Positions 16,268-24,281 of a DNA stretch of 64,000 nucleotides are shown piece after piece. Within the stretch, counting starts at the first letter, position 1; the number at the start of each line of letters is the position of its first letter. The position numbers and the translations under genes are program-made. The notes under the pieces were generated by a model that saw nothing but the letters and a program-made list of their open reading frames with translations, was not told the origin of the DNA and made no database searches. Source of the stretch: Coriobacteriaceae bacterium AM113-163 (lineage in GTDB: Bacteria; Actinomycetota; Coriobacteriia; Coriobacteriales; Coriobacteriaceae); assembly GCA_027673765.1 (NCBI GenBank), contig JAQDWB010000012.1, forward strand, positions 7,213 through 71,212, in the 5' to 3' direction.

Positions 16268-16984
16268 TTAGAACAGGAGGGCGTAGATGACGGCGATGAC
16301 GACGGAGGGGAGCATATTGGCCGTGCGGAAGGTCTGAGGACGGATGAGGTTGACGCCGACGCAGAAGATGAGCATGGAGCCTACGAGCGAAAGGCTGTTG
16401 AGGGCTGCTGTGGTCATGATGGGGGAGAGCGCGCCGGCAAACAACGTGATCGTCCCCTGGAACACGGCGACGGGCAGGGCGGAGAAGATGCAGCCGCGGC
16501 CAAGCGAGGCCGTCATGGTGCAGACGATGATGCAGTCCAGTGCGCCCTTGAGGGCAAGCGTTGACCAGTCGCCGAGCAGGCCGTCCTGGATCGATCCCAC
16601 AATGGCCATGGCGCCGATGCACACGGTGAGTGAAGTCGAGACAAAAGCGTTGGTGAACTCGTTATCGCCCTCACTGCCAGTCTTGCGCTTGAGCCATTCG
16701 CCAAGGTTCTCGATGGCGGCCTCCAAGTTGATGGCCTCGCCGATGAGCGAACCGAGCGCAAATGAGACGATGAGCATGGTGGTACCGGTGGTCGCTAGCG
16801 CCTTTCCATCGATGATGAGCATCTTTTGCATGGTGCCGCCCAGGCCGATAAACAGGACGCACAGCCCCGATGCTTTCATGAGCGTGTCTTGGATGCGCGG
16901 TGTAATGAAGCGGCCGCCCGCTAATCCCAAAAGACCGCCCGCAACTAAAAGCGCAACGTTGATGATTGTTCCCAAGCCCGGCAT
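16268..16984 (-). CDS. DUF554 family membrane protein
   Basis: This 238-residue integral membrane protein has about six or seven hydrophobic segments and the DUF554 hallmarks: N-terminal GTIINVALLVAGGLLG, a GS-I-GE motif near residue 75, and the central GAMAIVGSIQDGL. Family members such as YdfK/YqgA have no firmly known substrate. ATG at 16984 is supported by AGGAGGGCTC directly upstream; an extended frame to 17053 lacks a site and would add a hydrophilic stretch not typical of the family. An inverted repeat at 17054-17079 in its promoter region may be an operator. A gap of about 90 bp separates it from the TerB operon. Confidence 0.85.
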   Translation of the reverse strand: MPGLGTIINVALLVAGGLLGLAGGRFITPRIQDTLMKASGLCVLFIGLGGTMQKMLIIDGKALATTGTTMLIVSFALGSLIGEAINLEAAIENLGEWLKRKTGSEGDNEFTNAFVSTSLTVCIGAMAIVGSIQDGLLGDWSTLALKGALDCIIVCTMTASLGRGCIFSALPVAVFQGTITLFAGALSPIMTTAALNSLSLVGSMLIFCVGVNLIRPQTFRTANMLPSVVIAVIYALLF

Positions 16985-17053
16985 GAGCCCTCCTGTATTG
17001 ATGCCAACGTGGCAATCGTAGCAGAACGAAATGCGAGGCACATCGCGACTCAT

Positions 17054-17079
17054 CTAATACGTTATATAAGTGGTATTAG
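17054..17079. promoter_or_regulatory. Palindromic operator candidate upstream of the DUF554 gene
   Basis: CTAATAC (17054-17060) and GTATTAG (17073-17079) are exact inverted repeats around a 12-bp centre that contains TTATATAA, itself palindromic. The centre also provides a TATA-rich -10-like sequence for the minus strand about 80 nt before the DUF554 start. Such overlap of dyad and -10 fits a repressor site, for example of the GntR or MarR type. Confidence 0.45.
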
Positions 17080-17102
17080 GAATGATGCGCAGCATTTAAG
17101 CC

Positions 17103-18533
17103 TCAGGTGGTTGTCGGGACATAGGGATAGTAGTCAAAGCGCAGTGTCATAAGCCGCTGTGGGGATTCAATAGCCGCGGCGATGATATTGGCATCGCGGG
17201 CACGATCAAACCCTTCGAGTTCGATCTGATACGAGACGTCTTGCATAATGTCCAGACGTCGCCAGGCTAGAAGTGTGTCGCCATCGAATTCCAAGGTCTT
17301 GCCTCCGTCTGGGGCAACGGCGTATAGACGCAGTTTAGCGGTGGTTGCAGGGTCGACAACCGTGACCTTTTTAATTTCGTTTCGAGTATTCTTGGCGCCC
17401 AACAAGGTGAGCAGTGTTGGGGCCACGACCTCGCCTGATGGCAAAAAGACGACTTCGATGGATTCGGGAAATGCGATGATGGCCGACTTGCGGACGGGCT
17501 GATTGGCGGCGGCAACTTCGATGTTTGCAGCATCGATGACCTCTGTGTGGTCGAGGGCGGCAAGCACGCAGCAGTTACCTTCATCGATCTCCTGAGGATC
17601 AGCAAGCCCCAGACTGTCCGCGAGCTCGGGATCGTTTGGACCGGTAGCGGGCTCATTCGGTGCTTCGAAAGAAGCTGGGACGCTGTTTGTCGGCGACAGC
17701 GTGTCGCCCGCACCTGCTTCTTTGTCCGTGCTCTCTTCTTGTATGGTTGCGTTGATGGGTTCGTCGTTTGAGGGGAGCGTCTTGGCGTCAAGCGCGGAGG
17801 GGAGAATTCTGATGGCTCCGGATCCGTTCCACTCCATTTCGAGAAGCGCCGGGTCGGCAAGAATGCGTTGCCTGCTTTGCGCGTGGGCATCGATTTCAAT
17901 AGGGCCTGCCTCTGTCCCTCGTGTAAGGCTGAGTGATCCGGCTGACTTCTCGAAATGAGCGTCTGTGTCTTTGGTGCTGACGGCGTAGAACAGCAGGGAT
18001 GCTTCTCCCGCCGCGATGGCATCGGTGTCGGCTTTGGTCAGCCGCAACGATGCTGTGAATGAGAGGGTGGGCTGCACATCGTCTGCATTCGTGGCGGCGC
18101 AGCCCAGACATATACCGCCTCCTTTCTCGAAAAACGCACCGTCGAAGGCGACCTTCGCTCCGTTCGCCGAGTCATCGACCGAAGCGATGTCGATGCGCAG
18201 CTCTAAATTGCATGGATCGCCATCTGCATCGAGCACAACCGAGCGCCATGTGCAGACGGCGCACCCCGCCTGGGAGCCGTTTGCCTTGTTCGAACGATTG
18301 ATATCCACGACTATCGAGCCGTCCGTATTACGACGAAGGCATCCCGAGGTTGAGATTGCGGCCTGTGCGATCGAAAAACGCTTGCACGCAATGGCGCTCG
18401 ACGGATTTGGTGCAGAGCTTAGGGCTGCTGGTAAGGAGTCCGCCATGACGGGAGTCGCCCAAGCGGCGACAGGCGTTCCGGTTGCGAGCGCGCCGCAGAG
18501 TGCGACGACGGGCAAAAGGTTCTTCGATGCCAT
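17103..18533 (-). CDS. Secreted protein of unknown function, cysteine-containing
   Basis: This 476-residue protein has a signal peptide (about residues 1-31, hydrophobic LLPVVALCGALATGTPVAAWA, with likely cleavage after AWA or VMA). The mature part is mostly beta-rich. Cysteines occur in small groups (CAVC near residue 92, ICLGC near 142, NCC near 314), which could form disulfides or bind metal. A Pro/Glu/Thr/Asn-rich linker lies around 265-305. The final 150 residues form a second beta-rich region. I do not recognise a family. AAGGAGA lies 5 nt before the ATG. It is the last of five same-strand genes encoding mostly exported proteins, 18 bp after the small secreted protein, so they are probably one operon and one envelope function. 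Confidence 0.7.
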   Translation of the reverse strand: MASKNLLPVVALCGALATGTPVAAWATPVMADSLPAALSSAPNPSSAIACKRFSIAQAAISTSGCLRRNTDGSIVVDINRSNKANGSQAGCAVCTWRSVVLDADGDPCNLELRIDIASVDDSANGAKVAFDGAFFEKGGGICLGCAATNADDVQPTLSFTASLRLTKADTDAIAAGEASLLFYAVSTKDTDAHFEKSAGSLSLTRGTEAGPIEIDAHAQSRQRILADPALLEMEWNGSGAIRILPSALDAKTLPSNDEPINATIQEESTDKEAGAGDTLSPTNSVPASFEAPNEPATGPNDPELADSLGLADPQEIDEGNCCVLAALDHTEVIDAANIEVAAANQPVRKSAIIAFPESIEVVFLPSGEVVAPTLLTLLGAKNTRNEIKKVTVVDPATTAKLRLYAVAPDGGKTLEFDGDTLLAWRRLDIMQDVSYQIELEGFDRARDANIIAAAIESPQRLMTLRFDYYPYVPTTT

Positions 18534-18551
18534 GGGGTCTCCTTAGCTAAT

Positions 18552-18833
18552 TTAGTGCGGCCTGTCCGTGTTTCGTTTCTGGCTGCGTTTGATGTGCAGA
18601 CCGAGGCCGGCGGTTCCCGCACCTGCTGCCGTGGCGCCTGCTGCCAAGAGCCATCGTCTGTCGTCTGTCTGTGCCAACGGTTCCTTGCAGTTGCCGCGGT
18701 CGAGCTCCGAGAGGTCGACCGTCACTTGCGTGGCGGCCTGCGCCTGTTCTTGCTGGGCAAAGGCCATGGCTGGCCCAAACGCTAGGATACTGACGGCGGC
18801 GGCCAGGGCGACGGCCTTATGCCGTGTGCGCAC
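18552..18833 (-). CDS. Small exported protein with C-terminal hydrophobic anchor
   Basis: This protein is about 93 residues long. The N-terminal signal peptide (RTRHKAVALAAAVSILAFGPAMAFA) precedes a short mature part with a single Cys. Then LAQTDDRRW is followed by an Ala/Gly-rich hydrophobic stretch and a basic KRSQKR tail. This resembles a degenerate sortase sorting signal (LPxTG-like motif, hydrophobic span, positive tail), but the Pro and Gly are missing, so wall attachment is speculative. GTG at 18833 gives a typical signal peptide and overlaps the previous gene by 17 nt; a TTG at 18863 in the same frame is the alternative. It belongs to the five-gene exported-protein operon. Confidence 0.6.
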   Translation of the reverse strand: MRTRHKAVALAAAVSILAFGPAMAFAQQEQAQAATQVTVDLSELDRGNCKEPLAQTDDRRWLLAAGATAAGAGTAGLGLHIKRSQKRNTDRPH

Positions 18834-19416
18834 CGGGCTCGACCGTCCAGGTGATCGTTGCAACCTGATCGCCTTCGCCGGTTACGCGGAAGATGTCGCG
18901 CGTGACGCGGGCGACGTTTCCGCTTGTCTTGAGCTTAATTTTGTCCGTGCCGCCGGCAATGCCCTGGTAGCCCATGTCGAAGGCTGCATTCTTGGAAAGA
19001 TCGAGGCCCGTCTCCTGCATTGCGGCGCTGGCGTTCTGGAGTGCGCCGTCGGGGCCGACCTTAAAGTCGATGGAATTCTGCGCGGTTCCGGCCTTGGCGT
19101 CGGCGGCAATGGTCCAGGTGTTCATGGCGTCGATCTTCATGTTGGTGACATGGATGCCGTAGGCCGAATGATTGTCGATGGTGGTCGCGTCTTCTGAGGG
19201 GCCCTGAAGCGTGCCGTCGGCCTTGGCGACGAAGGGAATAACCGTCGGAACTTTGAACTCTACGTTGTCGATCTCGGTCCTGACCATTACTTTCGTGGTT
19301 CCAACGCGCCCGGCTGCCAGAGCTGGCGTCGGGGCGGCGCCCATTGCGAGCGCGAGCGCGAGCCCTGCGCCCACGACGAGCGCTCTGGCTCCGTTCATGT
19401 TCCTGGTGATGTCCAT
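18817..19416 (-). CDS. Secreted beta-rich protein, WxL-like C-terminus
   Basis: This 199-residue protein has a long signal peptide (about residues 1-35, ending ALA) and a mature part predicted to be beta-sandwich. The end, ATITWTVEPG, resembles the strand carrying the second WxL motif of WxL-domain wall proteins, but only a W-x-V is present, so the family link is tentative. It has no Cys and no membrane anchor beyond the signal. AAAGGAA lies upstream of the ATG. It sits in the middle of the exported-protein operon and overlaps the following small gene. Confidence 0.65.
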   Translation of the reverse strand: MDITRNMNGARALVVGAGLALALAMGAAPTPALAAGRVGTTKVMVRTEIDNVEFKVPTVIPFVAKADGTLQGPSEDATTIDNHSAYGIHVTNMKIDAMNTWTIAADAKAGTAQNSIDFKVGPDGALQNASAAMQETGLDLSKNAAFDMGYQGIAGGTDKIKLKTSGNVARVTRDIFRVTGEGDQVATITWTVEPGAHTA

Positions 19417-19506
19417 GGTCGTTCCTTTCTATTCGCCGCGGGCCGTCCCCGCGATGATTGGACGAATGCTGGTGAATTGCGTGCGGTGCCGCGTCGGCCG
19501 AAAAAG

Positions 19507-20016
19507 CTAGTTCTCGGCTTGCTCAACCCGTACCTTGACACGTGTCGGATTGCCGTGGCTGTCGAGGGTCTTGGCATCGAGTGCCTGGATCTCGATGTAT
19601 GCCTCGCCTTCTTTGATGTCGCCGGCGGGGCACGTCTCGATTGTCTTGCCGGTCTCGACCACACCGGATTCGTACATGGTCTCGTCGTTTTGGATGACGC
19701 GGAATCGCTGGGGAAATTTATTGTCTTGGACGTTTTGCACGTTGACGCGCAGCTTGCCGTCCTCCTGTAGCTGAGCGACCGGCGCGACCGAAATCGTCAT
19801 CATGTTGTCGCGGACGATGGCATCGAGCTCATCTTGGATTTCTTGTCGCGATTTACCCTCTGCCGTCGTGACTGAGGCGCCCGCTTCGGGCACGGGCTGC
19901 GACTGCCAGGCGTATAGCCCTACGGCGATGAGGGCGCAGACGATAGCCAGACAGACAACGACGAGTTTCTTGCGATGCCCCAGTCCTGCGAGGCGGGGCG
20001 GCTTCTTTGCACTCAT
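19507..20016 (-). CDS. Membrane-anchored protein of unknown function
   Basis: This 169-residue protein has a basic cytoplasmic start and one transmembrane segment (about residues 17-41), then an extracellular domain rich in Glu, Gln and Val that looks beta-stranded (ISVAPVAQLQEDGKLRVNVQN, then YIEIQALDAK). No family is recognised. Its start overlaps the stop of the upstream 98-residue gene by 4 nt (ATGA), so they are coupled. AAGGA provides the ribosome site. The position between a small cytoplasmic protein and secreted proteins suggests a role in anchoring or assembling the exported products, which is inference only. Confidence 0.65.
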   Translation of the reverse strand: MSAKKPPRLAGLGHRKKLVVVCLAIVCALIAVGLYAWQSQPVPEAGASVTTAEGKSRQEIQDELDAIVRDNMMTISVAPVAQLQEDGKLRVNVQNVQDNKFPQRFRVIQNDETMYESGVVETGKTIETCPAGDIKEGEAYIEIQALDAKTLDSHGNPTRVKVRVEQAEN

Positions 20017-20309
20017 GCGGCGTCCTTGGTGGTGTAGACACGTGCGAACGTGGACGGGTCCGCTCCAAAGAGCATGTGAAGCATCAGGCGGCGCGAGTAG
20101 ATGAGCTCGTCAAAGTCGTGAGGGAGCTCGATGTCGTGGATACGCGCGATGTGGTGGGCGAGCGCCGAGAACGACTCGGGGTCGCAGATAACATCGGTGG
20201 TGACGTGGTAGACCGCCGTATCGGGGAACGCCTCTTCGTCGAAAGGCAGGAGATAGGGATCGTCGTCGACCTCGATGGCGACGCCGTACTGGGGCCAGTA
20301 ATATGCCAT
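20013..20309 (-). CDS. Hypothetical 98-residue protein
   Basis: This acidic, soluble protein of 98 residues has many aromatic residues at the N-terminus (MAYYWPQYG) and no signal or membrane segment. No family is recognised. It is the first gene of the five-gene exported-protein run and overlaps the next by 4 nt. GGGAGG lies 4 nt before the ATG. Its promoter must lie in 20310-20655, shared divergently with the lactate dehydrogenase operon. Confidence 0.6.
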   Translation of the reverse strand: MAYYWPQYGVAIEVDDDPYLLPFDEEAFPDTAVYHVTTDVICDPESFSALAHHIARIHDIELPHDFDELIYSRRLMLHMLFGADPSTFARVYTTKDAA

Positions 20310-20655
20310 GGGAACCTCCCTGCTTCTGGGGCCAAAACTTCTATCGGTTTTGGCTGTCGACGCCGACCGTATCAGCCGCTACTTGACCAATTTCTGACCA
20401 AATGCTTGACGGATTGACATCTCCGCAGGTAAAAGGTGGAAAAAATTACTTCAACTTTTTTCGAGCGACAATCGAGCGGTCGGCGACGGCGGGGCGATAT
20501 GTGTCAAAAGCATCGTCTGCCGAGGAAGCCTTGCCGTTCGCCGAATTGCACAAACGTAAAAATCGCCAATTATGGAGACGGTCTCGAACACGTCGACGAA
20601 ACGATGCGGTAACATCTCCCTGCAAACACTGTAGTTAGCTAAAGGGGGAGTTCGC
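20310..20655. promoter_or_regulatory. Divergent regulatory region with repeated TGAC boxes
   Basis: This 346-bp region separates two divergent operons and holds no credible gene. Four TGAC-containing boxes cluster at 20383-20420 (TTGACCAA, CTGACCAA, TTGACGGA, TTGACATC) spaced 8-12 bp apart. They may be regulator half-sites or overlapping -35 elements. The plus-strand gene has its ribosome site at 20641-20650. Confidence 0.4.
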
Positions 20656-22257
20656 GTGTCTGCAACCATTAAACCCTTCACCGATGAGTTCGAAGAGTAT
20701 GGCCGCGATGAATCTCGTGCATCGGGCGAAGCATCGAGCATCTCGTTTCCGACAACGGAAGACGAGGTCCGTGCCATTTTGGAAACGCTTCATGCCGAGC
20801 GTGTCCCGGTAACGGTTCAGGGCGCCCGAACCGGCCTTGCCGCCGGTGCCGTGCCCCACGGTGGGCATATCCTCAATACTTCCCGTATGAATCGCTACTT
20901 GGGCCTTCGCCGCGATGAACAAGGCCAATTTCTGCTGCGCGTGGAGCCGGGCGTTGTGCTCTCGGAGCTGCGTAAGCAGCTGAGCAAGAAGGTACTGCCG
21001 ACCGCTGGTTGGGACCAGGCATCGCTTGAGGCCTACGAGGAGTTCCAAGAGTCCCCCGAGCAGTTCTTTCCCACCGATCCCACCGAGGCATCTGCCTGTC
21101 TGGGTGGCATGGCGGCATGCAACGCCTCCGGCGCCCGCAGCTACGCTTACGGCTCCATGCGCCCGCATATCACGGGACTCCACATCGCGCTGGCTGATGG
21201 CGATTTGCTTGAGCTTCAGCGCGGCGAGGCTTTTGCCCAGGGCCGCCACCTGTCGCTCGTGACGGCAGAGGGCCGTACGCTCGAGCTCGATCTTCCCGGC
21301 TATACCATGCCCGAGACAAAAAATGCCTCAGGCTATTTCGTTGCGGACGATATGGACGCCATCGACCTCTTTATCGGCGCGTGCGGCACGCTCGGCGTTA
21401 TCACCGAGCTCGAGATTGCCCTGCAGGCGGCGCCTGCGGTCGTTTGGGGTGTGAGTTGCTTTTTCGATAGCGAGGACAAGGCGGTGTCCTTTACCGATTC
21501 CGTGCGCCCTGTCCTGTCCCATGCGGCTGCCATCGAGTACTTCGATGCTGGCGCCCTGGATATTCTACGTCGCCAGCGCGAGCAGTCGACGGCGTTTGCC
21601 TCGCTGCCGGCGCTCGACAAAGAGGCCAAGGTATGTGTCTACGTGGAGCTCGATTGCGATGACGAGGCGCAGGCGACCGAGGAGCTGTACCACTTGGGAT
21701 GGGTGCTGGAGCTTGCGGGCGGCCGCGACGATGCGACATGGGTCGCCCGCACCGAAGTCGATCGCGAGTGCCAGCGGTTCTTCCGCCACGCGGTGCCCGA
21801 GAGCGTCAACATGCTCATCGACGAGCGTCGCCGCACCGACCCCACCATTACCAAGCTGGGATCGGATATGTCGGTGCCCAATGCACGCCTTGCCGATGTC
21901 GTGGCCCTCTATCGCCGCACGCTGGCCGAAAGCGGGCTTGAGTCTGCTGCCTGGGGACACATCGGGAACAACCATCTGCATGTGAACATCCTGCCGCGCG
22001 ATGCGCAAGACTACCGTCGTGGTGGAGAGCTCTTTGCCCAGTGGGCTTCCGAGGTCACGGCCATGGGCGGTGCCGTTTCTGCCGAACACGGCGTCGGCAA
22101 GATCAAGGCGGGCTTCTTGGAGACGATGTACGGCCACGAGGCTATGGTCGAGTCGGCGCGCCTCAAACTCCAGCTCGATCCTGCCGGCCAGCTGGGTCGC
22201 GGCAACCTGTTTACGGAGAAGCTCTTGGATGAACTCGTCCAGAAAGGGGGCGCGTGA
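20656..22257 (+). CDS. FAD-binding lactate/glycolate dehydrogenase (LctD-like)
   Basis: This 533-residue GlcD/LctD-type flavoprotein has a VAO/PCMH FAD-binding domain in the N-terminal half (QGARTGLAAGAVPHGG near residue 55; ACLGGMAACNASGARSYAYGSMR near 150) and an FAD-oxidase C-terminal domain ending with GHIGNNHLHVNILP and SAEHGVGKIK. Together with the two Etf subunits immediately downstream it matches the complex that couples lactate oxidation to NAD+ with reduced ferredoxin (flavin-based confurcation), as in Acetobacterium woodii LctBCD. Gene order here is dehydrogenase, EtfB, EtfA. Glycolate or another 2-hydroxy acid is an alternative substrate. It starts at GTG 20656 after AAAGGGGGAG. 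Confidence 0.85.
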   Translation: MSATIKPFTDEFEEYGRDESRASGEASSISFPTTEDEVRAILETLHAERVPVTVQGARTGLAAGAVPHGGHILNTSRMNRYLGLRRDEQGQFLLRVEPGVVLSELRKQLSKKVLPTAGWDQASLEAYEEFQESPEQFFPTDPTEASACLGGMAACNASGARSYAYGSMRPHITGLHIALADGDLLELQRGEAFAQGRHLSLVTAEGRTLELDLPGYTMPETKNASGYFVADDMDAIDLFIGACGTLGVITELEIALQAAPAVVWGVSCFFDSEDKAVSFTDSVRPVLSHAAAIEYFDAGALDILRRQREQSTAFASLPALDKEAKVCVYVELDCDDEAQATEELYHLGWVLELAGGRDDATWVARTEVDRECQRFFRHAVPESVNMLIDERRRTDPTITKLGSDMSVPNARLADVVALYRRTLAESGLESAAWGHIGNNHLHVNILPRDAQDYRRGGELFAQWASEVTAMGGAVSAEHGVGKIKAGFLETMYGHEAMVESARLKLQLDPAGQLGRGNLFTEKLLDELVQKGGA

Positions 22258-22259
22258 AG

Positions 22260-23075
22260 ATGAGTGATTTCCATATGGTGGTGTGCGTCAAGGCGGTGCC
22301 CGGAAGCACCGAGGTCAAGATGGACCCCAAGACCAATACTATCGTGCGTGATGGCAAGCAGGCGGTCATTAATCCCTTCGATGCAAGTGCTCTCGAATGT
22401 GCGCTAGCGCTGAAGGACGACTTTATCGGCTTTGGCATGGACGTGCGTGTGACGGTGGTGTCGATGGGCATTCCCGCGACCGAATCGCTGCTGCGCGACT
22501 GCATCGCCCGCGGTGCCGACGACGCGCTGCTGCTGACCGACCGAGCCTTTGCGGGCGCCGATACCCTAGCCACCACCTATGCCCTCAAATGCGGCATCGA
22601 GGCACTCGATGAGGACTTTGACCTGCTCATCTGCGGCAAGATGGCAGTGGACGGCGATACGGCCCAGATCGGCCCCGAGCTGGCCGGCGCCTTTGGGGTC
22701 CCCTGCGTGACCGACGTGAGCTGTGTGCAGAGCGCGGGATTTACGACGTGTGGCTCGCTGGCGCTCGTCCACGGCTGCGATGCCGGCGAGGAGACGGTGT
22801 ACCTGGAGATGCCGTGTGCGATGACGACCGCCAAGGAGATTGGCCAGCTGCGCATGCCGAGTATTGCCGGTATTCGCGCGGCCGAGGATGCAGACGTGCG
22901 TGTGGCCAGCGCTGCCGACGTAAACGCCGATCCCTCGCGTTGCGGCCTTGCCGGATCACCGACGCAGGTCGTGCGCTCGTTTGTGCCCGACCGTGACCAA
23001 ACGTGCGAGGCCGTTGAGGGAACGGCGTCCGAGCAGGCGGTAAAACTTGCCAAGATTATCGAGGGGATGGCATAG
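22260..23075 (+). CDS. Electron transfer flavoprotein beta subunit (LctB-like)
   Basis: This 271-residue EtfB family protein has the typical opening VVCVKAVPGSTEVKMDP, NPFDASALECAL, a RGADDALLLTD segment, and an AMP/FAD-binding loop around CGKMAVDGDTAQIGPELAG. Bifurcating EtfB proteins carry a second FAD near this loop, and the segment is well preserved here. It partners with the ferredoxin-fused EtfA that follows without a gap. An in-frame GTG at 22254 overlaps the previous stop; ATG 22260 is preferred from spacing to AAAGGGGG. Confidence 0.88.
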   Translation: MSDFHMVVCVKAVPGSTEVKMDPKTNTIVRDGKQAVINPFDASALECALALKDDFIGFGMDVRVTVVSMGIPATESLLRDCIARGADDALLLTDRAFAGADTLATTYALKCGIEALDEDFDLLICGKMAVDGDTAQIGPELAGAFGVPCVTDVSCVQSAGFTTCGSLALVHGCDAGEETVYLEMPCAMTTAKEIGQLRMPSIAGIRAAEDADVRVASAADVNADPSRCGLAGSPTQVVRSFVPDRDQTCEAVEGTASEQAVKLAKIIEGMA

Positions 23076-24281
23076 ATGAGCGGGCTGATTATCGATGGCG
23101 AAGCCTGTATCGGCTGCGGTCGCTGCGTTCGCGCCTGCGCCTCGGGCGGCATTGTGGTGGAGGGTGAGCGCCCCAATCGCTGTGCCCGCGTAACCGACGG
23201 CTGTATCCTGTGCGGTGGGTGCGTCGACGCCTGCCCCGTCAACGCCATCTCGATTGAGCGCGACGAGGCCGCCGGCGCGGCAGACCTTGACGCATATCGA
23301 GACATCTGGATCTTCGTGCAGACTGACGAGCACGATGCCGTTGCATCCGTGGCCTTCGAGCTCATGGGCAAGGGGCGCGAGCTTGCCGATGCCCGCGGCT
23401 GCCGTCTGGTGGCACTGGTCGGCATGAGCCCCGAGGGCTCACTCGGGGACCTGGAGCATCTGATTTGCGCCGGTGCGGACGAAGTTCTGGTCTGTCGTGA
23501 CGAGCGCCTGCGTCAGAACGACGCGGAGGTCTACGCCCGGCTGATCTGCGATTTGGTAGCCGAGCGCAAGCCCGAGGCCATTCTGTACGGCGCGACCGCC
23601 TTTGGTCGCGAGCTGGCGCCCGGTGTGGCCGTGCGCTTGCAGACGGGCCTTACGGCCGATTGCACGGTGCTTTCGATGGATACGGAGACGGGTCTGCTGC
23701 AGCAGACGCGCCCGGCGTTTGGCGGCAACCTGATGGCCACCATTATCTGCCCCAACCACCGTCCTCAGATGGCAACGGTGCGCCCCGGCATCATTAAGGC
23801 GCCCGAGTTTGACTATAGCCGCTCCGGCACGATTGCCCAGGTAGTGCTAGCGGATGACGTTAAGGCCCGTGTCGAGATCTCGATTCCCGCCGAGGAGTGG
23901 GGACAGCAGGCCTCAATTGCCGATGCCGAGCGTCTAGTCGTGGTGGGCCGCGGCATCGGCTCCAAGAAAAACCTACCGCTGATGCGAAAGCTTGCCGAGG
24001 CTCTGGGTGCCGAGCTTGGCTGCACGCGCCCCGTGGTGGAGGCCGGCTGGCTGGAGTATCGCCACCAAATTGGCCAGACGGGTGTATCGGTCTCGCCCAA
24101 GCTCCTCGTGAGCATCGGTGTCTCGGGCGCTATCCAGCATCTCGCCGGCATCGGTGGGGCGGAGTGCATTGTCGCCATCAATGAGGACCCGGATGCCCCC
24201 ATCTTCGGTGCCGCCCAGTACAAGGTCGTCGGCGATGCCGTTGAGATCGTTGAGGAACTGCTGGCTCAGCTCGAGTGCTAA
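23076..24281 (+). CDS. Ferredoxin-fused electron transfer flavoprotein alpha (LctC-like)
   Basis: This 401-residue protein begins with a two-[4Fe-4S] ferredoxin domain (C11-x2-C14-x2-C17-x3-C21 and C43-x2-C46-x2-C49-x3-C53). The EtfA N-terminal domain and the FAD-binding C-terminal domain follow, the latter with VVVGRGIGSKKNLPL, GQTGVSVSPKLLVSIGVSGAIQHL and NEDPDAPIF. The N-terminal clusters are typical of EtfA in bifurcating lactate dehydrogenase and caffeyl-CoA reductase complexes and give electrons a route to or from ferredoxin. ATG directly follows the EtfB stop. The 3' end overlaps by 4 nt the end of the convergent HD gene. Confidence 0.9.
   Translation: MSGLIIDGEACIGCGRCVRACASGGIVVEGERPNRCARVTDGCILCGGCVDACPVNAISIERDEAAGAADLDAYRDIWIFVQTDEHDAVASVAFELMGKGRELADARGCRLVALVGMSPEGSLGDLEHLICAGADEVLVCRDERLRQNDAEVYARLICDLVAERKPEAILYGATAFGRELAPGVAVRLQTGLTADCTVLSMDTETGLLQQTRPAFGGNLMATIICPNHRPQMATVRPGIIKAPEFDYSRSGTIAQVVLADDVKARVEISIPAEEWGQQASIADAERLVVVGRGIGSKKNLPLMRKLAEALGAELGCTRPVVEAGWLEYRHQIGQTGVSVSPKLLVSIGVSGAIQHLAGIGGAECIVAINEDPDAPIFGAAQYKVVGDAVEIVEELLAQLEC

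Noticed and set aside
20402..20638. Small basic ORF in the divergent region
   Set aside because: It has no ribosome site, composition is random-like and it overlaps the likely promoters.
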